From positions 744,001 through 808,000 of the forward strand of contig JABMLP010000012.1 of assembly GCA_013176395.1 (NCBI GenBank): 64,000 bases of DNA, written 5' to 3'. Numbering within the stretch: position 1 is the stretch's first letter; each line of letters begins with the position of its first letter. The translations under genes and the position numbers were made by a program. This document shows, one piece after another, positions 10,824 to 21,583 of this stretch. Origin of the DNA: Venturia oleaginea. Taxonomy: Eukaryota > Ascomycota > Dothideomycetes > Venturiales > Venturiaceae. The notes beneath the pieces are model-generated. The model did not search any database. It saw nothing but the letters and a program-made list of their open reading frames with translations, and had not been told where the DNA came from.

Positions 10824-12644
10824 ACGTAATCCACCATCGAGCGGTACACACCCGCGAGCGATACATATTTTCGTATCCTCGTCGATTAACCCACAATGCC
10901 ACCACAACTAGTCAATACAAAGGCCCAGAAAGAGGGTCAACTACTCCTTGCTCATGACGCTTATTTGAAAGGCCATTTTCCAAGTATTCGAAAGGCCGCT
11001 GATGCCTATTCTGTCCCATTTACTTCCCTTGCCTCCGCCTTCGCGGACGCGCTTCACGCGTCGATTCGCGCCCAAATTGCCAAAAGCTTACGGATACGGA
11101 AGAGGAGGTCGTTGAGCATTGGATACTATCTATGGATGAAAGAGGTTATCCATTGACCGTTACTGGGGTACGCGATGCGGCAGAAATCGTACTCGAGCAG
11201 CGTATAGGCTCAGATTGCAAAATCGGTATCAATTGGCCTCAGCGATACATCAACCGCCGCCCTAGCCTCAAATCGCGATGTTCACGCAGCTACGATAATC
11301 AAAGGGCAAGATGCGAAGATCCAGCCCTTATTGGGGCCAGGTTTCGGCTTGTACAAAACACAATCGCTAAATACGGCATCCTCAATAACGATATCTACAA
11401 CTTCGACGAAACTGGCTTTGCAATGGGCCTTGCAAGTACCTCACGCGTAGTTACTGCCTCAGATAGGCGTGGCAGACCCCCTCAATTACAGCCTGGCGAT
11501 CGCGAATGGGTTGCGGCAATCGAATCGATCAATGCGCTGGGTTGGAGCCTCCCGCCGATGGTGATCTTCAAAGGCAAGGTACATATATCATCTTGGTACG
11601 AAAACAACAATCTACCGCCTGATTGGACAATCGCTTTGAGTACAAATGGATGGACTAATGACCAGCTTGGATTACATTGGCTAAAAAGGTTTTCGAGCCA
11701 AATACAGCTGCAAGAAAGGTTTTTAGTTATCGACTACTAATTCTGGATGGCCACGGCAGCCACGCAACGCCAGAATTTGATCAATTTTGTGCAGACCGGA
11801 TGATTATTACTCTTTGTATGCCACCGCATTCATCACATCTTCTTCAACCTCTCGATATTGGTTGTTTTTCGGTCCTCAAGCGTACCTACGGCCACCAAGT
11901 CTCGGAATATATGAGGCTTGGCATAAATCATATCGACAAAGTTGAGTTCCTTCACGCCTTTAAAACTCGAATTAGTGCCCTCACACTAAGCAATATTCAA
12001 CGCAGCTTCACTGCTGCCGGTCTCGTACCTTTTGATCCAGATCAGGTACTTTCAACCATCCAGATTAGGCCATCTACCCCTACAGCGCCCTTGGCCGCAA
12101 ACCAAGAGCAATGGCAACCAGAAACACGTCAGAATCTACCCCAATTAGAGCTGCAGGTAGCTACAATCAAAGCTATCTTAAGAGACGTTCAAAAAGTCCA
12201 CCAACACCAACAGATCAGGCCCTTAATCAGCTTGTCAAGGGCTGCCAGATCGCGATGCAAGGCGCCGCTTTACTAGCTGCGGAAAATGAGAAATTAATGG
12301 CTGCAAATGAGAGGCAGAAGCTAAAGAGGCAACTAAAAAGGAGATATATTAGTCAATCAAGCGCTTTAACTGTTGCAGAGGGCTCAAGCTTACTTCAACT
12401 TTCTAAAGAAGCTTCGGTTATCAGCAGTAACCAGTTTGATCAAGAGCCTTATATTGAGGAAGAACCACCAAATGAAGAGGAGAACATTGTAATTACTTGT
12501 TTTATTTGTCGCAGTGGTGACCATTTTGCAATCAACTGTCAGAAATATAGATAGGAATATTTAAAAATGAGAGATTTATTGGTGCATAATAGAGTAATTG
12601 ATGAGGATACGAAAATGTGTACCGCTCGATGGTGGATTACGTTA
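10822..12644 (+). mobile_element. Fot1/pogo-like DNA transposon, copy E
   Basis: About 1.82 kb. The ends read TAACGTAATCCACCATCGAG at the left and its complement near 12617-12644, with TA at each edge. It directly adjoins element D through a shared TA. The terminal repeat differs from those of D and of A-C, so this is a third lineage, although the transposase is closest in layout to D. Confidence 0.88.
10896..12554 (+). pseudogene. Fot1-like transposase, broken (copy E)
   Basis: The frame opens at the ATG at 10896 (MPPQLVNTKA). It is broken by frame changes near 11035, near 11690 and near 12185, each time continuing in another frame with clear family sequence. Motifs retained are YNFDETGF, LLILDGHGSH and LLQPLDI (35-residue spacing, DD35D), then a coiled, basic region and a C-terminal CCHC knuckle, CFICRSGDHFAINC. 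All three catalytic Asp codons are intact, so loss of function comes only from indels. Confidence 0.88.
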
Positions 12645-12854
12645 GTTAGTGTTCGGTCATTGAGGTCATGTGTCGTCCCTTTGTATATTACATTTATACC
12701 GGCCAACAACGAACGACTCCCTCCTATTTCACCACAAACCCACTTCCATCTTTCCTTGCAATCCAACGCAAACCTCCAAAATATAATCAACAAAATTTCA
12801 GGTCGCGATTCGCAAAAGCGCACAAGGATATCGAGCAGAATGGAGGGAGCCATA

Positions 12855-13308
12855 TCAATAAGGCTCCTTCACAAGCGCCACAGGGCCCGTGTAATACTTT
12901 CTCCCGTGGAAGAAATAATAGACACCTGAAATGATAGCAATGGCACCGAACATGACGACACTCCAGTTGAACGTTTCCAAGGTGGGGTTTTTAGCACCGG
13001 GCCATGGTGTCCAGAAGAAGATGAAGGTGCTTTCGGCGAGTGCGATGGCATTGATGGGGACGCCCCATTTACCTAGTGACCAGCGAACGACGGCTAGTCG
13101 TTTTGAGCCGCCCAAGGTAGGTTGGTAGGGGACGCATCTGATGGAGATTGTATGTGGCCATGAGGGCCATGAGTTGCAGGGAGATGATGGCGTTGAAGGC
13201 GACGGATGATCCGATGTTGATCAGGAAGAGAAGACAGGTAATGGTAGTAAATAAAACCAATCTCGCTCGAAGATGTACCCGCATCCCCGAATTAGTGCCC
13301 AACCCCAA
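12855..13308 (-). pseudogene. C-terminal fragment of an APC-type amino acid permease
   Basis: Only the last two to three membrane segments of a fungal amino acid/choline-type permease remain: TCLLFLINIGSSVAFNAIIS, then in a shifted frame RWSLGKWGVPINAIALAEST, FIFFWTPWPGAKNPTLETFN and the terminal YYFFHGRKYYTGPVALVKE before TGA at 12855-12857. A one-base change between MATY and ISIRC breaks the frame near 13150. The upstream two thirds of the gene are missing. The fragment lies 210 bp from element E, so transposon-associated decay is likely. Confidence 0.8.
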
Positions 13309-14001
13309 CCCTAGTGAAGCTCATGAGGATCAGGGCTCAAGGAGGAGAAGCTTGACCAGTCCAGACGAATCGCATCACGCCTTGGTTGTACCCTCGCTCC
13401 ATGTCCCCGGATTGTTTCCCGCAGCAGTCTAGGCACAGTCACGGCAGTGGACCATCTGAAGAATCTGAAGCATCTGAAGCATCGTGACTAACCATCGTGT
13501 GCGGCACAGTATGTCACCATGTTTCCCATGCTCTATGAGATACCCATACAGACACCTTTGCGAACTTCTTCGACGGAGCCATCTCCTCAGCTGGCTACTC
13601 TCTGCGAGTAGTTTCTGGCGCATATCCGAAAAGCTGGGACGATGTTCCATTTTCCTTCTTCACCCGCCACCGCGCCCATCTTTCCGTGTCATCTCATGGA
13701 CATCTCTCCTCTGTGGCCTCTCACCACTTAAACCTGCCCTGTATATCGCTACCTGCTCCTCCTGATGATATCGCGCCCAGCTGTTTGATCTATTCTTCTT
13801 TTTGGTAGCGCCCCCAGCACCCAATCCTCCACAAGGTTCGCCGAAATCGACTTACCACCGTGCCGGGCACGAGCCGACCCTTAAGAACGACTTTAGTCCC
13901 CTCTCTCCAAATACATACAATGAGCCACCTGTTTGTAACGGTTGCGAGGCCTTGACCTCCATAAACAACATTCCACGCCGTTTTCCCTTCTGGACGTCGT
14001 C
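13309..14001. other. Intergenic stretch, no gene seen
   Basis: No coding frame is supported. This is the upstream region of the receptor-like gene at 14002. Confidence 0.5.
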
Positions 14002-15194
14002 ATGTCCGATCATGATCCTCATGATCATACCGGCACTCGATATGCTATCCTATCTTCGACCGATCAAAGCGCAAACATCTGGGTTATCAGTATTATCACT
14101 GTCTGTGTATCGACTGCCTGCTTTGCCGTCCGAGCACTTTCTAAAGGTCGAACGGGCTTCAAATTCGGCTTCGATGATTACTGTCTAATTGCTGGATGGG
14201 TATGTTTTTCCAACTTCAAGCACCTTACCAAGTGTACTGACCATGTCAGTGCCTGAGCATAGTAGAAGTTGCGCTTATCCTCAAATCCGTGACCCTGGGA
14301 CTCGGCAAAGATGTTGCTCTCGTACCTGTCGAAAATATCAAACTCATGGAGGCGGTATGTCTTACAGTTTCTCACACTCATCGTTGTGCTGATCAATTGC
14401 TTTAGTACTTCTTTGCCAGTCTTGTGTTTAGCATATTCTCACTATACTTCGTTAAAGTCTCCATGATAATTCTCATACAACGTCTTTTCAAGAGATCAAT
14501 GGCCCCTGTCTGGATCGCATTTACAGTGCTCGGGATTGCGTCCAGCATAACCGCCGCGGCAGGGTGTTCATACCGCTACTGTACACATTCCGTGGCACGT
14601 TGGCACGTCGTTGCCATTCTCGATATTCTCACCGAGGCTGTCATAATATTGCTTCCCGTGGTCTGCATCCGATCAATCCAGATGGCGAAGTCATCAAAGA
14701 TAAAAGTTCAGGCCTCGTTTTTCTCTCGACTTTCAAACGTCTTGTTCTCCGCTCTCACAATCTGGTCAATCAGCCGACTAGAGTTTACTGGTCGACCTAC
14801 AACCCTCGTCGTCCTTCCTGTCGTCTTCGGCCAACTCGAAGTATGCGTTTCATTGAGCATCGCCTCCATTTTGCCCTGTTTCCGGATTATTTTCCAAAGC
14901 AGCGAAAAGGTTGCCCCTGGACTCACGAAGAACAGTTATCGCAGTGATCCGAAACCAGATCCTGAATCTTCACTCGAATCTCCACACCAGGATTCTTTTG
15001 GCATGGGGAGCGTGAACACTCACTCAGCATCGGGCACGCTCCCTAGAACCAGCAAGCCCGATCTCTCGCCCCGTTCTAGTCAAGACATGGGTGCACCCAA
15101 CTCCTCCCATTCCGAGTCTGCAGGCAGGCTTAGCTCTACGAGTATCGCTCCCAGTGGCGCTACAGGGCTTAGTCAAAAGGCTCTCATTTTATGA
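14002..15194 (+). CDS. PTH11-like rhodopsin-fold membrane protein
   Basis: Spliced model: join 14002-14199, 14250-14354, 14406-15194, giving 363 aa. All junctions are phase 0 and GT-AG, with introns of 50 and 51 nt. Seven hydrophobic segments are visible: NIWVISIITVCVSTACF, the DDYCLIAGW-CLSIVEVALIL segment spanning intron 1, FFASLVFSIFSLYFVKVSM, VWIAFTVLGIASSITAA, VVAILDILTEAVIILLPVV, SNVLFSALTIWSI, and VVLPVVFGQLEVCVSLSIA. The DDYCLIAGW motif after the first segment and the serine-rich cytoplasmic tail (about residues 270-363) are typical of the fungal rhodopsin-like domain family related to PTH11. No CFEM domain is present. The ligand is unknown. Start: first in-frame ATG. Confidence 0.85.
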
Positions 15195-16641
15195 CAAGAC
15201 AAGGTCAGGGATCAGGACATCCCGTACATGTTTGTACAAAATGATAAGGTGTGAATTCACAATTGGTTCTTGGAAATGGTACAACACGCGCAGAGAAACG
15301 GGATCTCGAAACGGACACTTTGTACATTAGAGAGGGAAGGACAGGAAAGCTCGAGCGCCCAGTTGATAGAGATCCCTGCATAAAAGGCATGCGGCTGGAA
15401 CCGTGTTGCTGCACGAAACTAACGAGATATCTACGCTACGCTCGGCTTCGTGTTTATTGTTTTCCTTTTTTTTGGGTCGATCTGTGCGGTGTCATTTGGA
15501 AATTCTCCGTCGCAAGGCATGTTCGTTTGAATTTTTAAAGCTTGATTGTTTGGACTATGGCAGGCCAATGGCTAGAGGGCGGATTTGGATCTGGATAGTT
15601 ACTCACATGTCATTTACTCGTCTGTACAATAATGAAAAAGCATCGTATGCTTTAGCAGTATCATCTCTGCTGCTGAGCTCGGCTACCCTTACACTTGTCG
15701 TTGATCAACCATGACCCGAATCTTTGGTTGAACCACAGCCCTTTGAGAAGGTATCACAAGGCGAAACAAGTCCTTGTGAAAAGTCTTCCTTGTAACACCA
15801 CCTACGATTGAAATGAGATCTTGGAAATCACATGATACGGAGATTTGCAGCGTTTTGAGAGTAAATTCTTGTCGACCTGCATATCAATCATGCATCACTC
15901 CTCCACCTCGTCCATAACACCCTGATTATCGCGATCGATTGATGCCCAATGGCATCCACCCAGCAACAGCTTTCGGTCTTGTCTCCCCGGGAAACACTCG
16001 GCTAATATCTTGGCCCTCGAACATCATCGCCACAACAAGTCATGTTTTTTCTTGTCCTCTCTCGCAAGCGTGGTGGCGATTGTCATGACTTCCGGAAGTG
16101 CCGTCTCTTTTCCCGACTCTCACTCGCGATCGGATTCTGCGTTTTCTCTTCTGTGTCGCAGACTGATTGCCTCGGCTAACGCTCCGTCCCTCGGCGGGAA
16201 TGGACTCATATATCGCACGCTCGCTTAGCCTTACACGTATGGCAAGACTTTCAACGAATTCCCTTTTCCAGCTGCCTGGTGGAAGGTCCGAGGCTGCGCT
16301 CGAGTAGAGGCCTCCGCAAGACTGCCTACAATGGTTCAATCATACAGAGAGTTCTCAGACTGACCTATAGCAGGGGCGTATCTAATCGTGGTGCTATAAG
16401 GGATCTCCAGCCGTGGCGTCTGTCAATATTCTATATTGCGTACGCGAAGCATCCAATCGGTACAATCGGTACAAGTCAGACTCCGGGTAAGCTCCTGACA
16501 TAGGGATTATAAGCTCTTTCATCCTATATCCGAACGTGGAACTATACACCAAGATTTGCGTCTTTGCCCATTTGCAAAGCCTCTCTTGACACTCATTTCG
16601 TTACGACCGTATCCGTAACATTCAGTTTCTTTCTTCTCTCG
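15195..16641. other. Intergenic stretch, no gene seen
   Basis: About 1.4 kb between two same-strand genes, with no supported coding frame. The last part is presumably the promoter of the secreted-protein gene at 16642. Confidence 0.5.
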
Positions 16642-17920
16642 ATGAAGTCTGCCGTTCTTTTCGCGTTGCCGCTGGCAGTTTCTGCTGCGGTGATTGGATC
16701 TCAAGCTGGAAATGCAGTGGCACCGGTCGCTGGAGTCGACAAGCTTACTCCAGTGCTTAAGAAGGATGCCCAACGGACTCTCACTAAGCTTGGACGTCAG
16801 TTGTGGCTTTGTCGATTCTCGTCGTTTGCTTTGCTGACTCTATTTAGCCTACACACTGGATGCCGCTAGCACAGTTAGTTTATCTGCAAGACCAATCAAT
16901 TATCGTGTTGCTAAACTTCATAGGGAGGGAAAAGCACTGGGGGCATGGGAGGTATGGGAGGTATGGGAGGTATGGGAGGTATGGGAGGCATGGACAACAC
17001 GCTCGGAGGCCAGACGTTCGCACTCAACATCAACAAGGGATTCTGTAACGACGACGGACCTTGCACAGTTTACGCCGGCAAATTAGGCGTCATGTTTGGG
17101 GATGGAACTCCTGCGACACCAGAGAAAGGGATTTACATCCACCACGTCCTCACAACCAACGTCAACAAGAAGACAGATCCATTCCTATCTGCATGCAATG
17201 CTCCAACTCGTGCTGGCTTTAGTGTCTCGAGTCTGAAGCCCGGATCTACTGGCTTCGTTGGAGTGGGCGAAGATAGTGGCAATCATCCGGTTCTATACAC
17301 GACTCAGGATGGAGCATTAGATGCCGGATACCACATCAAGCAAGGCGACAAATTCGAGGCCAATGTCGTCTTGGTGAATTACAACAGAGAACCACGGAAC
17401 GTCTTCATCACCTACGATCTCGAATGGTCACCTGGCCTCGTCGGCGCAAACACCAAGGGTATGCTCATCGCCATCAACCAGTGCCTGGGTACAGGAATAA
17501 AGACATCCACTGCTGGACCAACAACCACCAAATCCGGCAACTTCACATTTCTTGAGGGAGGCAAACTGTTCGCCGCGAGGGGACATTTGCATGATGGTGG
17601 TGACGAGATGGATCTCTATATTAATGGCAAACCTACTTGTGTTAGCAAAGCTACGTATGGGGCCGGGATTGCGGGATCGGAGATCAAGTCGATCAACAGC
17701 ATGAGTATGTGTACAGATCCTATCCCTATTAACAAGGGGGACGCGCTTTCGATGGGGGTTGTGTATGATTTGAAGAAGTATCCGCTGAGGAAATCTGCTT
17801 CGGGACAGGAGGCCCATGGTGTTATGGTGAGTTTACCTTTTGAATTGCGAAACGGGTACGGATGGTTACTAACAAACTGATCAGGGAATGTGGAGTTTGA
17901 CTTTTGCGCCTGGTGCGTAG
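16642..17920 (+). CDS. Secreted SURNod19-family protein with Met-Gly-Gly repeat
   Basis: Spliced model: join 16642-16795, 16848-16873, 16924-17826, 17885-17920, giving 372 aa. All introns are GT-AG and 50-58 nt. Residues 1 to about 15 form a signal peptide (AVLFALPLAVSA). Six GGM units follow at residues 66-83. From about residue 85 the protein matches the stress-upregulated Nod19 (SURNod19) type: GIYIHHVLTTN, GFVGVGEDSG, the double-histidine ARGHLHDGGDEM and a C-terminal GMWSLTFAPGA. The HH and H-x-H motifs could bind metal (inference). It is probably extracellular and its biochemical function is not established. Fot1 copy B begins 98 bp past the stop codon and may affect the 3' end. Confidence 0.85.
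16942..16995 (+). repeat. 9-bp coding tandem repeat (Gly-Gly-Met)x6
   Basis: Six units of GGTATGGGA or GGCATGGGA lie within the SURNod19-like gene, right after the second intron. They encode a flexible Gly-Gly-Met linker, and the length is a multiple of three so the frame is kept. Confidence 0.95.
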
Positions 17921-18018
17921 TTGAAGCTGTGGTTTTAGACTGGTATTTTAGAACATATGTTGTGCTCCTGGATAATATGTATTGCCGCTCGATGTTTACG
18001 GCTTTTGTGCAACTTCCA

Positions 18019-19838
18019 TAACGTACTCCACCACCCAACCGCTCAAAATTTCTTGGCACGACCATCTCATGTTACGACTCTTAAATTTTTTCGCTATCAA
18101 CAGTAGATTCTAAGTCCGTCGTGCTACTATCTGACTCGGAAGATATCTCGATATCTTTTTTACAAGTTCGCGCATTATGCCCAGTTACGCCGCAGTTCCC
18201 ACAGCGCCGTTGAGTTGGTCGGGCTGTTTCTTGATCACCGATACCACGAGCCTTCTTCGATCCCTGAGGCGCTACAGACGCCTCAGCAGCTACCTGCGCT
18301 GCTGCAGTCCCATACTCCATAGTACCACCTTGCTGGAACCGCTTCCTTTTGCGCGATTTTCGCTTCGTCATTACTGCCAATTGCTCTTCAAGCTCGTGGT
18401 TGCGCGCAACGAGTAGAGCGTTTTGGTGAAGCATCAATTCAGCGCCCTTAACAAGCTGGGAAAAGCCTGCCTGCGCAGTAACTGATGACCGAGTATAAGA
18501 CTCGCTTACGAGCTTGAATTGGGATCCAAATTCATGAGTATTGCTTGGAGTCTTTGCCTGCCACGGCGTTTCTGGGAGACAGGGTTCTGGCGAGGTACGT
18601 AGTCGTACTTCAAGGCGGTCCAATACCGCCTGCGCGTCGATAGGGACCAGCCCTACTGCCTCAAAGGCCTTTTGACAGTTCTCTTTTGTAAATACGTCGA
18701 AAAAAGCGTCTTTGAAGGCAGGGAGAAAGCCTTACTTGTTGATATGGTACACGCGTCGGCGCGCCAAGTCCCGGATGCGTTGGGAGTACTTGCGCTTCAA
18801 CGGCGAGAAGCAGACCACGTCAAGGGGCTGGAGTGTATGCGACGAGTGCGATGGCATGCAGAGGGTTATAATCTTGTTTTCGAGGCAGTAGTCCTTAAAA
18901 TTCTGGCTGAGATGGCTCTCATGGCCGTCCCAAATGAGTAGCCTGTACCCCCCCACCTGCCGCGCCTTTGTATGCGCGTCAAAATGCTTCAACCACTCAA
19001 GACCAAGCGCGTTATTTGTCCAGCCGTTCTCAGAGACTGAAAGCTTCCAATTGCGCGGTATATCTGCCTCCTCGTACCACGCAGAGATGTGAACGCGTCC
19101 TTTGTAGATAATGAAGGGTGGGGTTGCATACCCAGCGGCGCAGATACTCTGGATAACCGTAACCCATTCGCAATCGCCCGGCTGAATGAGTTCCGGCCTT
19201 GTACGTCTCTCAGAGGCTGTAACGACCTTCATTCACCCAATAACACCCATCTGGAAGCCAATCTCGCCAAAGTTGTGTGTATCCTCGTCGTGGACGCCGT
19301 ACTTGGCTTTGGCATCTGCAACGAGCTTGAACCACGCGCCAATAATCTCTGGATCTTCCTGTAGTATCCTCTGCCTATCCTTGGCTCGGTTGAAGGCCAT
19401 CTTGAGCTCATCTGAGCGCGTAACGAACCTCTCAGCCCAGTTTGTGCCCACTGGCTCTCCACCGCGTATAGCTAGCAGTTTATCGGCCATATCTGCTACC
19501 TCACACAGCCGGGGCGCAAATCCTCGCGAATCGAGGTCAAGGATGTATCGGACAAGCGTTTGCTCTTCGGTAAGGGTAAGTTTCCGACCATTTGGTGGTG
19601 TTTCGAGGATAAATGGGACTCCTTTAACGCGCTGAGAGAGGATTTGCTGTTTAACGTCGAAGGCACGAGCGGCGGCGCGTTGGCTTCGGAATTGGCCGGC
19701 TTGGAGGGCTTGGAGTGCGAGCTGGATTCTCCCTTCGTGTTCGAGTAATAGTGCGTTTCGTTGTTCAGATATAATCACATAAGAGGAATGTTAGAAGTCT
19801 TGGCAGATTTTGAGCGGTTGGGTGGTGGAACACGTTAT
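18019..19838 (-). mobile_element. Fot1/pogo-like DNA transposon, copy B
   Basis: About 1.82 kb. The inverted ends read TAACGTACTCCACCACCCAA at the left and the complement of ATAACGTGTTCCACCACCCAA at the right, followed inside by CCGCTCAAAAT on both sides. TA occurs at each edge. It is the same family as copies A and C but with different outer terminal repeats. It sits just downstream of the SURNod19-like gene. Confidence 0.85.
18081..19778 (-). pseudogene. Fot1-like transposase, broken (copy B)
   Basis: The N-terminal part from 19778 is open: EQRNALLLEHEGRIQLALQA, a HTH region, then DEDTHNFGEIGFQMGVIG. A TGA follows at 19233-19235 where copy A has a serine codon. A TAA at 18732-18734 replaces a glutamate codon. 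The first catalytic Asp is Gly, exactly as in copy A. The second (LLIWDGHESH) and third (LQPLD) are present. The knuckle CGNCGVTGHNARTC is intact, and the reading frame stops three codons early. It is inactive. Confidence 0.87.
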
Positions 19839-21000
19839 CATTAATGTATGAGAACGTGTTTTTGCCTTTTCGTGAAGTGTCTGCCTCAGTGACCAGGGCG
19901 ACTATGCATTCGGCACAGTGCCCTAAGATCTGCATGATGAGCACCAAATTTGTCCAGGAAATCACAAATGGTCCTCTCGAAATTGAAAACGACTCTTTGA
20001 TCATCATCTTGGCTCGGACTCTGTTGATTTCTGTATCGCCAGGGACGTAAGATGTGCCGTGTTCTGCTCCCTACTTCCCATCCAGGGAGTACGTACTCGT
20101 AACAAGGTCAAATCACACAACTTTTGTGATTCGAAGAGTTGTACAAGAGTTGAGACGCTAGAGTAAAGTTTGAAAAATCTTGAGAGAGGAGGGGGATTTT
20201 TGAGAGTCATTCTCTTGAGGCTGTAGATAGAGGGACCATAAATTCCCAACTTGGTAGTGAAAAGGAGGGTAAATGTACTAGCTAAGTTCAGTCTGTCAGT
20301 GTAGTAGAACGCGGTTAAAAGGAATTAGAATGGGCGCCTTGTGATTTCTTACGAGGCCGACACCGTGTTATTTAGTGGGGTGCGCTATTTCCGGCGCTAA
20401 TTGATCGGCAGCCTGAGGACTTGGCATCTTAGCATCGCCAGCTCTCAACGACGTCGCCTCTTGCTCAGTCAACTCTCTTCCCCTAACGTATCTATCACTT
20501 TCAATACGTCCTACCCATATCAGCAGTTCTCGCCTTCATCAATGCAGTAGAAAGCTCGCCGAGAGCAAGCGCATTGCTTTACGACGCATCAACACCCAGT
20601 TTTCGAACCCATCCGTTCTGTTGCAACTCCAAATCTAGAAGCGCTCGCCTTGTTGTTGCTTATGACCATTGAAGCTGCTTTCCTTATTTCCTGCATAACT
20701 TCGGCCAAATACCCAAGGGCTTTGCTCTCACCTGGGTTGGTATCGGAAGACGTGTCGATTGCTACAACGGGTTCGAAATCCACAGCAGCTTTAAACGAGA
20801 ATTATTGACGTGATCAGTGTCCATTTCGAAGCAAGTTTAACTAAATTTAAAATCGGCAACATAGACCTCCATACACACAATTGCTAGGGACCAGCCACTA
20901 ACATGTACCAGAACTTGACCTGCCTCGATCCGAGCGTCCATATCGACGCGTATGTCGCTCACCTGCAATGTCATAAACCAGGGCTTACTATACGAGCCGT
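19839..21000. other. Intergenic stretch; one possible minus-strand exon
   Basis: Mostly without coding signal. A minus-strand frame of 64 codons (about 20589-20783) follows a possible acceptor ending TTTAAAG. It could be a terminal exon of an unidentified gene, but no upstream exon joins it convincingly. Confidence 0.3.
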
Positions 21001-21583
21001 TCACTTCCATGGGCAAGTAGAATCACCTGCGTTGTGGTTCTGGCAACCAATGAAGAAGGCTGTTCCATCAAGCTTACTTGTGCTTTTTGGCTTGCACTAA
21101 GGAACACAGTTATAAGCATGCGTAACAGTGAGGATTGCAATCTACTTACGTATGTCCCAAAGAACCTAATGTTGTTAGAGCCAACCAAACGATCAAAGAG
21201 TTCTGCCCATTGTCAGTATCACAGATATAAATTCCGAGGTCTAGGAATGCACATACCCATTTCGCCACCCAAATCAGAGCATACTGAAATAGTAGCTGGC
21301 TTCGCTATTTGTTGTTTACTTTGCTGTTGGCATGCGCAGAGTTTGTGCCCAGTCATTGCGGCCTCACTGGTTTGCTGCTGGTTGTACGCTTCGGTTGCCA
21401 TATTCATGGCGATAGCATCCTGCATAGTGCCGACCACCATGCCGTCCTTCGCAGCCATGTCATTCTCCACAGGAGCAGCATATGCCAAGCTGAATGGTCA
21501 GCTTTTGATCACTCAGTTTTCAAGTCCCGGGGTACTCACGCTGTAAGAGCAAGGAAGGATGCAATAGCACTGAAGGACTTCAT
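21001..21583 (-). CDS. Small secreted protein, five exons
   Basis: Spliced model: complement of join 21001-21026, 21078-21096, 21150-21202, 21257-21489, 21540-21583, giving 124 aa. All four introns are GT-AG and 50-54 nt long, and the phases close perfectly, which strongly supports a real gene despite tiny exons. The N-terminus MKSFSAIASFLALTALAYAA is a typical signal peptide, cleaved near AYA-AP. The mature part has Met/Gln-rich helices and five cysteines (LCAC, ISVC, TYC, STC) and ends in PWK. I recognise no family. It is an effector-like secreted protein by size and composition, and its role is unknown. The 3' exons are the least certain. Confidence 0.7.
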
